Shown piece by piece: positions 1 through 6,980 of a DNA stretch of 8,176 nucleotides. The notes below the pieces were generated by a model that was not told the origin of the DNA, ran no database searches, and saw only the letters and a program-made list of their open reading frames with translations. Made by a program: the position numbers and the translations under genes. The number at the start of each line of letters is the position of its first letter. The first letter of the stretch is position 1. The stretch is from Rickettsiaceae bacterium (lineage in GTDB: Bacteria > Pseudomonadota > Alphaproteobacteria > Rickettsiales > Rickettsiaceae). The stretch lies in assembly GCA_030731565.1 (NCBI GenBank), contig JANQTT010000004.1, positions 1-8,176 of the forward strand, in the 5' to 3' direction.

Positions 1-410
1 ATATCAACTCCTTGAGAAATTAAAGAAAGTTTTTCAGATAATTTTTTAGACAAATCATTGTCACAATCTTTTCCTGAAATAATGGTTTCGTATTTAGCTT
101 TAGTTTCCTCTAATCCTTTTTGATAAAACTCTGCTTTAATCGCTTCAATATCTATTCCTAATTCTTGTTCTTGAGTATTTTCCTCAAGTGATATATTACG
201 AGGCTCTAAAGAATCGTCAATACTTTTTTTTGTCAATTCAGATGATTTTTCGCTATCCTGGTCTTCCTCATCTATAATTTTATTAAGGTGCTCAGACACA
301 GCTTCATTTATTAATTCATTAACTTCCTGATTTTTTGCATGCACTAAAGAGTTTACAACAGCTGATTTTGGTAGCTCTTCTAATTCGAATTTTTCGTATT
401 TTTTTTTCAT
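1..410 (-). CDS. fliH: Flagellar assembly protein FliH-like, 3' end outside window
   Basis: Partial reading frame starting at the ATG whose complement is at 408-410 and open to the window edge, giving 136 residues without a stop. The N-terminal half is acidic and low in complexity, rich in Glu, Asp, Lys and Ser. Residues 91-102 (IKAEFYQKGLEE) match the Ala-x3-Gly-x2-Glu repeat-like segment that opens the helical region of FliH. FliH dimers bind the export ATPase FliI and tether it to the motor base on the cytoplasmic side. The gene lies directly after fliF and fliG on the same strand, the order common in alphaproteobacteria, and this supports the call more than the weakly conserved sequence does. 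An AGG 8 nt before the ATG is a reasonable ribosome binding site. Codons 2-4 are all AAA, making a nine-A run. The C-terminal domain is not visible, so the assignment is probable rather than certain. Confidence 0.72.
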   Translation of the reverse strand, partial: MKKKYEKFELEELPKSAVVNSLVHAKNQEVNELINEAVSEHLNKIIDEEDQDSEKSSELTKKSIDDSLEPRNISLEENTQEQELGIDIEAIKAEFYQKGLEETKAKYETIISGKDCDNDLSKKLSEKLSLISQGVD

Positions 411-500
411 TCAAATTACCTACTAGTTACTTATATCATTTTCCAGCTTAAATAATACGAGGCGGGGCAACGTAATAATATTTAAGTTGAGGCTTATTAA
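411..500 (-). other. fliG-fliH intergenic spacer with a GC-rich island
   Basis: Ninety bases separate the fliG stop from the fliH start, the largest gap inside the flagellar cluster. Most of it is AT-rich, but 457-473 is a short GC-rich block (ACGAGGCGGGGCAACGT on the plus strand) flanked by AATAAT-type sequence on both sides that is loosely inverted. I could not assemble a convincing -35/-10 pair facing fliH, and no hairpin with a U-tract is present. The most economical reading is co-transcription of fliH with fliG. Confidence 0.4.
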
Positions 501-1520
501 TTATGTTACAAATTCGTCATCTTCACTATTAAGCACCACATCAATCTCGCCGCTCTCAATAAGTTGTTTTGCAACAGCAACCACATCCGCTCTTGCAGAA
601 TCAACATCTTTTACTCTAACAGAACCTAACGCCATCAAATCTTCTTCTATAATTTTAGCAGCACGTTGCGACATGCTTGAAAACAGAGCTTTTTTTAGTT
701 CTTCTGGAGCTCCTTTTAAAGCAAGTGTAAGCCTAGATTTTTCAACATCACGCAATAAACGCTGTATGCCTTTAGAATCAATTTTAATAAGGTCATCAAA
801 CGTGAACATCATGTCCTTAATCTTAGTTGCTGCTTCTGGTAGATTTGATTCAAGCATAGACATAAATTTGCTTTCACTATTACGATCTAAGTTATTGAAA
901 ATTTCTGCCAACATTTCGAAACTATCGTATTTTTGAGTTTTACCAACGCTACTGATAAATTCTGCTCTTAATATTTTTTCCACACGTTCTAAGACTTCTT
1001 TTTTAACGCTTCCTATGTTTAAGATCCTTGAAATTATTTCAAATGCAAAGCTATCAGGCAAATTGCTCAATACTTTCGCTGCATGATCAGGCGATATTTT
1101 CGACAGGACTAAAGCAGCCGTCTGTGGGTGTTCATTTCTAAAATATAGTGCTAATAGCTCTTCATTAACATTAGCAAGTTTTTCCCAAGTGTTTCTTCCT
1201 TGTGGTCCTCTAATTTCATCCATCAGGGCTGAAACTCGTTCTTTATCAAGGACTTTTTCAAGCAATCTTTCTGTACTCTGTAAATTACCAAGAAACATAG
1301 AGCTACCGGCAAAAGAACTTGATAAATGGTCCATGACTGAATCTATCACTTCGGCGCTAACCGAGCCTAAATGAGACATAGCATGAGATATTTCTGTTAT
1401 TTCATCTTCAGACATCAGTGAAAAAACTTTAGTTGCATTTTCATCGCTAAGAGATAACAAGACAATTGCTACTTTTTGGGTTCCAGTTAATTTTCCAATA
1501 TCTTTATTTGTAATTGACAT
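501..1520 (-). CDS. fliG: Flagellar motor switch protein FliG
   Basis: A 339-residue protein of normal FliG length. FliG sits on the cytoplasmic face of the MS ring, joins FliF to the FliM/FliN C ring, and converts stator ion flow into rotation. The N-terminal FliF-binding domain is about residues 8-105 (LTGTQKVAIVLLSL is typical). The middle domain follows with the conserved EHPQ at 130-133 in RNEHPQTAALVL. The C-terminal torque domain begins near MFTF at 238-241. Charged positions equivalent to those known from E. coli FliG are present: Lys269 in ALKGA, Arg286 in MSQRAA, Glu293-Asp294, and Arg302 in SVR; the first acidic residue is Glu rather than Asp. The start codon overlaps the fliF stop by one base (TAATG) with GAGG upstream, which suggests translational coupling. 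A short acidic tail (NSEDDEF) ends the protein. No missing domain or frameshift is seen. Confidence 0.97.
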   Translation of the reverse strand: MSITNKDIGKLTGTQKVAIVLLSLSDENATKVFSLMSEDEITEISHAMSHLGSVSAEVIDSVMDHLSSSFAGSSMFLGNLQSTERLLEKVLDKERVSALMDEIRGPQGRNTWEKLANVNEELLALYFRNEHPQTAALVLSKISPDHAAKVLSNLPDSFAFEIISRILNIGSVKKEVLERVEKILRAEFISSVGKTQKYDSFEMLAEIFNNLDRNSESKFMSMLESNLPEAATKIKDMMFTFDDLIKIDSKGIQRLLRDVEKSRLTLALKGAPEELKKALFSSMSQRAAKIIEEDLMALGSVRVKDVDSARADVVAVAKQLIESGEIDVVLNSEDDEFVT

Positions 1521-3154
1521 TAACCATCCTCATTTAACCATTTTCTTAGAATATTTACTAAATCCTGTGGACTAGAGTTAGCAATTTCGTTTATTTTAGT
1601 TACCGGATTTATTCTAGGAATTGCCGGTTCCTGATCCACGCCTTCCAAAGATGAAACGGCAAGCGCTTTGGCACCTGGGCCAGAAGATTCTGCAGCGCCT
1701 TGAGCCCCTTTAGAACCAGCTTCAAACCCTTCTAGACCATCCTCAGCACCCTCTTCTACTTTTCTGACTTCGAATGCTTTAAGGGCAATTGGCCTTATAA
1801 CTGTAATAAGTACTAATAATACTACAATCGCAAAAATCAAAGTTTGGAACAATCCAGGAAGTTCTTCTTTAATCCAATCGGAATCATCGTCGCCGAATGG
1901 ATCTAGTTCAGAGGAGAATCTCATATTTATGACTTCGATTCTATCGCTTCTATCTTCATCAAACCCAACAGCAACTTTTACTAAATTTGAAATTTTATCT
2001 AAATCCTCTTGGCTTCTTGGAAGGTATTCGGACTGGCTAGTTGCTTGGTCAATTTTGTAATTACCATCAACTAAGATACCAATTGACATCTTATTAACTA
2101 CTCCACTTTCGGAAATATGGTTCTTTATAGTTTTTGAAATTTCATAATTTGTTGTTTGGTCACTTTTTTCAATAATAGAAAACCTGCTGGCGCTATTATC
2201 GCCGCTTCCACCACCAGGAATATTATTAGCAACTGATGCGTCGGTTCCACCAGCATTACCGACCGGACTTTGTTCGGTTTCATCTGTAGTTTGCACGGAT
2301 CTAACTACGGCACCATCAGGATCATAAAGTTCTGAATTCGTAACAATTCTGTCAAAATTCATGTCAAGAGCTACTTGGGCTTTAACCTTTCCTGGACCTA
2401 TTGTACTCTCAAGTAGATCTACTATTACTTTTTTTAAACGAGACTCTTCTGCAATGCGAATTTCCTCATTTTTGCCACTAGAATAATCTAAAGATTCTTC
2501 AGAAGAACCAATTTTCAGCGCTTTGCCCATTGTATCAACAATTGTTACGCTTTTCATTTCTAAACCAGGAACAGAAGTAACAATTAAATGGCTAATTGCA
2601 TCAATTTCAGATTTTCCAAGCCTTTTACTCCCTTTAAATTTTAGAACCACTGAGGCCCTGGGATCCATTCTTTCCTTAGAAAAAATTTCTCTTTGTGGTA
2701 TGACTAAATGCACGCGCGCTTTTGACACTTGGTCAAATGCAGAAATTGTTCTACTTAGCTCTCCTTCAAGAGCGCGGATTAATTTAATATTTTGTGAAAA
2801 ATTAGTTGCGCCGATACTGTCTTCTTTATCAAAAATTTCATACCCAACAACTGATCCACTATTTGGCAGCCCAACTTGCGCTAAAGCTAGTCTAGCATTA
2901 GTAACTTCTTCTTTATGCACCTTAATAGTGCTACCATCAAACATTGTTTTATATGGTATTTTACGATTATCTAGTTCTTCAACAATTTTAGCACTATCTT
3001 GCACATCAAGATCGGTATACAAAACAGAGAATTCATTGTTGCTTATGTTAGTCATGAACACGACAAACATCACAAGAAAAGCAAATAAAGTAATTGCAGC
3101 AGCAGCTATCCTTATAGGACTCATCTCTTTAAAAAACTGAACTATAACCTGCAT
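1520..3154 (-). CDS. fliF: Flagellar MS-ring protein FliF
   Basis: A 544-residue protein, close to the usual 530-560. FliF forms the inner-membrane MS ring that houses the export gate and anchors the rotor. A first membrane helix lies at about residues 14-36. Periplasmic ring-building motifs follow, with the YscJ/FliF-type stretch at about 42-215 including LPNSGSVVGYEIFD (96-109), NFSQNIKLIRALEGELSRTI (118-137) and ARVHLVIP (146-153). A Gly/Asn/Ser-rich loop at about 297-322 matches the variable insertion of FliF. The second membrane helix is at about 432-456. The C-terminal FliG-binding tail contains EIANSSPQDLVNILRKWLNED (523-543), the usual conserved end. The start is the ATG at 3152-3154; AGGA lies about 13 nt upstream, rather far, and a second in-frame ATG ten codons later is preceded by AAAGAG, but the first start gives the normal N-terminus. 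It is followed directly by fliG and preceded by a promoter candidate. Confidence 0.97.
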   Translation of the reverse strand: MQVIVQFFKEMSPIRIAAAAITLFAFLVMFVVFMTNISNNEFSVLYTDLDVQDSAKIVEELDNRKIPYKTMFDGSTIKVHKEEVTNARLALAQVGLPNSGSVVGYEIFDKEDSIGATNFSQNIKLIRALEGELSRTISAFDQVSKARVHLVIPQREIFSKERMDPRASVVLKFKGSKRLGKSEIDAISHLIVTSVPGLEMKSVTIVDTMGKALKIGSSEESLDYSSGKNEEIRIAEESRLKKVIVDLLESTIGPGKVKAQVALDMNFDRIVTNSELYDPDGAVVRSVQTTDETEQSPVGNAGGTDASVANNIPGGGSGDNSASRFSIIEKSDQTTNYEISKTIKNHISESGVVNKMSIGILVDGNYKIDQATSQSEYLPRSQEDLDKISNLVKVAVGFDEDRSDRIEVINMRFSSELDPFGDDDSDWIKEELPGLFQTLIFAIVVLLVLITVIRPIALKAFEVRKVEEGAEDGLEGFEAGSKGAQGAAESSGPGAKALAVSSLEGVDQEPAIPRINPVTKINEIANSSPQDLVNILRKWLNEDG

Positions 3155-3191
3155 CTTTTAACGAATTTCCTGAATTAAAAAATTTGATACA

Positions 3192-3220
3192 ATTAATACT
3201 TACTTTATCCAAAATGTCAA
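3192..3220 (-). promoter_or_regulatory. Candidate sigma70-type promoter for fliF-fliG-fliH
   Basis: On the minus strand a perfect TTGACA (complement of 3215-3220) is followed after 16 nt by TATTAA (complement of 3193-3198), a 4-of-6 match to TATAAT. The -35 box lies inside the last codons of the upstream membrane-protein gene and the start point would fall about 30 nt before the fliF ATG. It is placed where an internal promoter separating the flagellar genes from acnA would be expected. The call rests on consensus similarity only, and AT-rich DNA gives such matches by chance. Confidence 0.4.
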
Positions 3221-3556
3221 TGGGTTTGGATGAGGTTTCTCTTCTAGTAAGTACTGCAAAGCCACTATGCTCCTGACGACAAACCAAACGAATATCAGCA
3301 TATATAAAATTGGTCCGATAAATAAAAAAGTTGTAATCATTGCAAGAAAAGCCCCGATTACTCCAAAACAAAAAGACCTAAACGCAAAAATATAATGCGA
3401 TTGGTATAGCTTATTGTTATTAGTTTTATTAGCAAAAGCAAAAACGGCTCCAACTATAGGCAAAATTGGTACGATTATTCCGCATAAATATAAAATATAG
3501 ATAAGGATCAAGTTTTTTTTACCAGGATCCAAATATTGTTTTATTTCATCACTCAT
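3200..3556 (-). CDS. Small COG3671/DUF4870-like inner-membrane protein
   Basis: A 118-residue protein of unknown biochemical role. It has three predicted membrane segments: about residues 16-42, 58-78 and 80-103. Two features recall the COG3671/DUF4870 family of small membrane proteins: the segment YQSHYIFAFRSF (51-62), matching the family's W/Y-x-xSHYxFxxRTF motif between the first and second helices, and the C-terminal PHPNPLTFW (108-116), matching a terminal PNP-x-x-W motif. The start lies 3 nt after the acnA stop, with AAAGGA inside the acnA 3' end serving as ribosome binding site, so it is almost certainly co-transcribed with acnA. Its 3' end contains the -35 box of a candidate fliF promoter. 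The family assignment is from memory of its motifs. No enzymatic residues are apparent, and nothing ties it to flagella beyond position. Confidence 0.78.
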   Translation of the reverse strand: MSDEIKQYLDPGKKNLILIYILYLCGIIVPILPIVGAVFAFANKTNNNKLYQSHYIFAFRSFCFGVIGAFLAMITTFLFIGPILYMLIFVWFVVRSIVALQYLLEEKPHPNPLTFWIK

Positions 3557-3559
3557 ATA

Positions 3560-6223
3560 TTACTTTTCCTTTAGATTTTTTATAACCGAACCTAGTATAC
3601 TACCATGTTTTATATATTCTATTTCATTGTCAGTATATACCTGCAAAGTAACGTCTATAGTTTCATTATTACCACCACTCTTTTCGATAAATAATTTCAT
3701 TGGTTGGTAAGGTTTTATTTCATCGTTAATGCCTATAATGCTAATTTTTTCACTACCTTCTAGCAATAAATCATTAATTGTAATTCCTGTATTAAATGCT
3801 ATTGGGAACACCCCCATACCTACTAAATTAGACCTGTGTATTCTTTCAAAGCTTTCGGCAATAACGGCTTTCACTCCAAGCACATTTGTACCTTTTGCTG
3901 CCCAATCACGCGACGAACCAGTTCCGTATTCTTTTCCTGCTAAAATAACCAGAGGAATTTTTGAAGCTTTATAAAACATTGCAGCGTCATAAATACTCAT
4001 TTGCTTGCCAGTTTCCTGGTTAATCGTTACACCGCCTTCAACCCCATTGCACATCAAATTCTTAATACGCACATTTGCAAAGGTACCACGCATCATAACT
4101 TCATGATTTCCTCTTCTTGAACCATATGAATTGAATCCCGAAGGAGAAACTCCTTTATCTATCAAAAATTGTGCGGCAGGACTAGACTTGCTAATGACAC
4201 CTGCGGGCGAGATATGGTCAGTAGTAATTGAATCACCAAAAAAAGCAAGCATCCTTGCATCCTTAATATCAGTAAGCGATTGGTTATCTTTATCAATATT
4301 TTCAAAGTAAGGTGGATTATTTATATATGTACTAGACGAATCCCACGCGTAAGTGCCTGTTTCCTCTGCTGCAATCGCTTGCCAAGTATCATCTCCCTTA
4401 AATACGTCTTTATATTTTTCTGCAAACATTTCCGGCTTAACACTACGGCTAACGTGCCCCTGCACCTCTTCTATCGTTGGCCATATATCTTTTAGATAGA
4501 TATAATTTCCATTTTTTGCTTTTGCAATTGGGTCTTTATCAAGGTCAATATTTACTGTTCCAGCAATTGCATATGCTACAACAAGTGGAGGCGAAGCTAG
4601 GTAATTCGCTTTAACATATGGATGCACCCTTCCTTCAAAATTTCTATTACCAGAAAGCACAGATGCAACTATGAGCTCATTATCTCTAACCACCTTAGTG
4701 ACTTTAGGATCAAGTGGCCCTGAGTTACCAATGCATGTGGTGCAACCATAGCCAACTAAGTTAAAACCCAATTTATCAAGATGTTTACTTAAACCGCTGT
4801 TATTCAAGTATTCTGTTACCACTTGGGACCCAGGAGCTAAAGAAGTCTTTACCCAAGGTTTGACATTTAATCCAAGCATGTCTGCCTTCTGTGCTACTAA
4901 ACCTGCCGCAATCATAACTGATGGATTAGAAGTATTCGTACAACTAGTAATAGCTGCAATAACTAAATCACCGTGACCTATTGAATTATTACTACCGGGA
5001 ATTCGATATTTTGTAGACAAATCAGTTCCTTGACTAGAAAAACCTTCCATTGAAGCAGCGAAGTTTTGCTGCATATCAGATAAATTCACTCTATCCTGAG
5101 GCCTCTTAGGGCCAGCAAGAGACGGAGAAATGGTTGATATATCAAGCTCGAGTATATCCGTATACTCCGGTTCATTCTCATCACGCCACATTCCCTGAAG
5201 CTTAGCATACTCCTCTACAACCTTTACATTATGCTCTTTCCGGCCTGTTAATCTTAAATATTTTAAAGTTTCATAATCAATTGCAAAGAATCCACATGTT
5301 GCCCCATACTCTGGAGCCATATTTGATATAGTTGCTCGATCAGCTAAAGTCAGTTTTTCAACGCCTGAGCCAAAAAATTCAACGAACTTACAAACAACAC
5401 CTCTTTTCCTAAGCATTTGTGTTATTGTTAGGACTAAATCAGTTGCGGTAATTGAGTTTTTAAGCTCTCCAGTAAGTCTTACCCCTATTACTTCAGGTAA
5501 AATCATTGGCAAAGGTTGTCCAAGCATTGCGGCTTCTGCTTCAATACCACCAACTCCCCAACCCAACACTGATAAGGCATTGATCATAGTTGTGTGGCTA
5601 TCTGTGCCAACTAGTGTATCAGGATAAACTTTTGCTTCCGCTTTGTCTTCTATATATATACATTGAGCAAGGGATTCTAAATTAACCTGGTGACAAATTC
5701 CAGTTCCTGGAGGAACAACTCTAAAATTACTAAAATTTTTCTGCCCCCATTTTAAAAACTGATAACGCTCTTTATTGCGCTCTACTTCTTTTTTAACATT
5801 TTCAGCAAAAGATGTTTTTTTTCCAAAGGAATCCACCTGAACGGAATGGTCAATTACTAAATCCACGGGTATCAATGGGTTAATTTTATGCGGGTTATCT
5901 CCCAAAGCTTGCATGGCGTCTCGCATTGAAGCTAAATCCACTATAGCAGGTACGCCCGTAAAATCCTGCATCAAAACGCGAGCAGGCATGTAATTAATTT
6001 CTTTAGTTGATTTTTTTTCTTTTAACCACTCTTTAAAAGCCATGAGCGATTCTTTAGCACCATTATTTCTAACGACGTTTTCAAATAACACCCTTAAGGA
6101 ATAAGGAAGCTTTTCAAGTTTAAAATCACAATCCATAGCCGCTTGTTTTATGTCGAAAATGGTATAACTCATTCCCCCAAAATCTTGTTTTTTTGCGTAT
6201 TCCGATTCAAGATTTTTAGACAT
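3560..6223 (-). CDS. acnA: Aconitate hydratase A (aconitase)
   Basis: An 887-residue enzyme, the normal size of the AcnA/IRP1 type. It isomerises citrate to isocitrate through cis-aconitate in the cytoplasmic TCA cycle. The three ligands of the [4Fe-4S] cluster are visible: Cys428 in ITSCTNTSNP, and Cys494 and Cys497 in GYGCTTCIGNSG. Other family landmarks are MQDFTGVPAIVDLA (85-98), GTDSHTTM (206-213), GVGGIEAEAAMLGQP (223-237), SGNRNFEGRVHP (524-535), FGDSITTDHISPAG (662-675) and the swivelling C-terminal domain with GKEYGTGSSRDWAAKG (763-778). The start at 6221-6223 is supported by an AGGAG about 6 nt upstream. It is transcribed away from ccmA across a 143-bp gap. No truncation or lost catalytic residue is seen. 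In some bacteria apo-aconitase of this type also binds mRNA; nothing here tests that. Confidence 0.98.
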   Translation of the reverse strand: MSKNLESEYAKKQDFGGMSYTIFDIKQAAMDCDFKLEKLPYSLRVLFENVVRNNGAKESLMAFKEWLKEKKSTKEINYMPARVLMQDFTGVPAIVDLASMRDAMQALGDNPHKINPLIPVDLVIDHSVQVDSFGKKTSFAENVKKEVERNKERYQFLKWGQKNFSNFRVVPPGTGICHQVNLESLAQCIYIEDKAEAKVYPDTLVGTDSHTTMINALSVLGWGVGGIEAEAAMLGQPLPMILPEVIGVRLTGELKNSITATDLVLTITQMLRKRGVVCKFVEFFGSGVEKLTLADRATISNMAPEYGATCGFFAIDYETLKYLRLTGRKEHNVKVVEEYAKLQGMWRDENEPEYTDILELDISTISPSLAGPKRPQDRVNLSDMQQNFAASMEGFSSQGTDLSTKYRIPGSNNSIGHGDLVIAAITSCTNTSNPSVMIAAGLVAQKADMLGLNVKPWVKTSLAPGSQVVTEYLNNSGLSKHLDKLGFNLVGYGCTTCIGNSGPLDPKVTKVVRDNELIVASVLSGNRNFEGRVHPYVKANYLASPPLVVAYAIAGTVNIDLDKDPIAKAKNGNYIYLKDIWPTIEEVQGHVSRSVKPEMFAEKYKDVFKGDDTWQAIAAEETGTYAWDSSSTYINNPPYFENIDKDNQSLTDIKDARMLAFFGDSITTDHISPAGVISKSSPAAQFLIDKGVSPSGFNSYGSRRGNHEVMMRGTFANVRIKNLMCNGVEGGVTINQETGKQMSIYDAAMFYKASKIPLVILAGKEYGTGSSRDWAAKGTNVLGVKAVIAESFERIHRSNLVGMGVFPIAFNTGITINDLLLEGSEKISIIGINDEIKPYQPMKLFIEKSGGNNETIDVTLQVYTDNEIEYIKHGSILGSVIKNLKEK

Positions 6224-6229
6224 ACAAAA

Positions 6230-6292
6230 CTCCTAAATTAAATAATTATAACCAGCGCGCTAAAGTATAGGCTTGGCATTTTCCTCTACTAA
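6230..6292 (-). promoter_or_regulatory. Candidate acnA promoter region and ribosome binding site
   Basis: Reading toward acnA there are two possible promoters. One is TTAGTA (complement of 6287-6292), 17 nt, then TATACT (complement of 6264-6269). The second is a perfect TATAAT (complement of 6245-6250) without a good -35 box; it would give a leader of only about 15 nt. Between the two -10 boxes is the perfect palindrome AGCGCGCT at 6254-6261, near the start point of the first promoter, a place where a repressor could act. A strong AGGAG (complement of 6230-6234) serves the acnA ATG. Confidence 0.45.
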
Positions 6293-6330
6293 TGGTAATA
6301 AAACTATATGCTAAGGACAAGTTATTTTAC

Positions 6331-6346
6331 TGTTTAAACATATAAT
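6331..6346 (+). promoter_or_regulatory. Candidate ccmA promoter with adjoining 10-bp palindrome
   Basis: A perfect TATAAT at 6341-6346 lies 20 nt before the ccmA ATG. No good -35 box is found at 16-18 nt spacing. The ten bases immediately upstream of the -10 box (6331-6340, TGTTTAAACA) form a perfect palindrome, filling the usual spacer region where an activator or repressor could bind. The predicted transcript leader would be about 14 nt and shows no Shine-Dalgarno sequence. Confidence 0.4.
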
Positions 6347-6366
6347 TCATAAAATATTATTTAAAA

Positions 6367-6972
6367 ATGCTGTCGCTACAATCATTATCCTTTAGAACTC
6401 AAGACCAAAAAGTTTTTGAAAATATATCTATTACCCTTTTTCCGTCGTCTATTGTATATCTTAAAGGAAAAAATGGCTCTGGAAAAACTTCGCTACTGCG
6501 TATACTAGCTGGAATACAAAAATCCACTAAAGGAATTATAACTTATGGAAAAGAATCAATTCCAATAGATAAATTTGATAAACCATATTGTACATATATT
6601 GGCCACAAAACTGGCTTAAAACAAGAGCTATCTGTTATTGACAACCTCAAATACTGGGCTCAAATATATAATTCTGAAGAATTAGTAGATGCAGCTATAA
6701 TATATTTTCAGCTTCAAGAGCATATATATAAAAAATGTTATGAACTATCTGCAGGCAATCAAAAAAAAGTTGCTCTTGCTAAACTTATCACGTGCCAATC
6801 AAATTTTTGGCTTTTAGATGAGGTGGATACAAATCTAGATAAAGAAAATAAAAAGCTACTAATGAATTTAATTGTTTCGCAAGCAGATAGCGGTGGGATT
6901 GTTTTTATCTCCAGTCATAACAAGCCAGAAATTAAAACCGCCCTAACAATCAATATGTCAGATTACTCATAA
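6367..6972 (+). CDS. ccmA: Heme exporter ATP-binding protein CcmA
   Basis: A 201-residue ABC ATPase, the usual length for CcmA. With CcmB (and CcmC/CcmD, not in this window) it drives release of heme-loaded CcmE in cytochrome c maturation system I, on the cytoplasmic side of the inner membrane. Walker A is GKNGSGKT (34-41), the Q-loop region carries the CcmA-type YIGHKTGLKQELSVIDNL (77-94), the signature is LSAGNQKK (127-134), Walker B is FWLLDE (147-152) with the catalytic Glu152, the D-loop is NLD (156-158) and the switch histidine is His184 in SSHN. The residue after the DE pair is Val rather than the usual Pro. No ribosome binding site is evident before the ATG, but the N-terminus (MLSLQSLSFR) fits the family. 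ccmB begins 8 nt downstream. A general ABC ATPase is the alternative, made unlikely by the length and the ccmB neighbour. Confidence 0.93.
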   Translation: MLSLQSLSFRTQDQKVFENISITLFPSSIVYLKGKNGSGKTSLLRILAGIQKSTKGIITYGKESIPIDKFDKPYCTYIGHKTGLKQELSVIDNLKYWAQIYNSEELVDAAIIYFQLQEHIYKKCYELSAGNQKKVALAKLITCQSNFWLLDEVDTNLDKENKKLLMNLIVSQADSGGIVFISSHNKPEIKTALTINMSDYS

Positions 6973-6980
6973 AAAAAGCA

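Noticed and set aside
411..500. A separate fliH promoter in the spacer
   Set aside because: TATAAG and TATTAT -10-like boxes exist, but no -35 box lies at a proper distance.
487..936. 149-codon plus-strand open frame opposite fliG
   Set aside because: It lies wholly antisense to a clear fliG, has a Ser-rich shadow-like composition and no family motif or ribosome binding site that I can see.
1189..1374. 61-codon plus-strand frame opposite fliG
   Set aside because: Short and antisense to the FliG N-terminal domain, with no supporting signal.
2523..3140. 205-codon plus-strand open frame opposite fliF
   Set aside because: Long but antisense to conserved FliF motifs. Its sequence is a frame shadow, rich in Ser, Leu and Ile, with no recognisable domain.
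3129..3371. 80-codon minus-strand frame between the small membrane gene and fliF
   Set aside because: It overlaps the membrane-protein gene in another frame and runs into the fliF start. The family motifs lie in the 3200-3556 frame, so this one is a shadow.
3729..4495. Two short plus-strand frames (3729-3974 and 4280-4495) opposite acnA
   Set aside because: Both are antisense to conserved aconitase segments and show no independent coding features.
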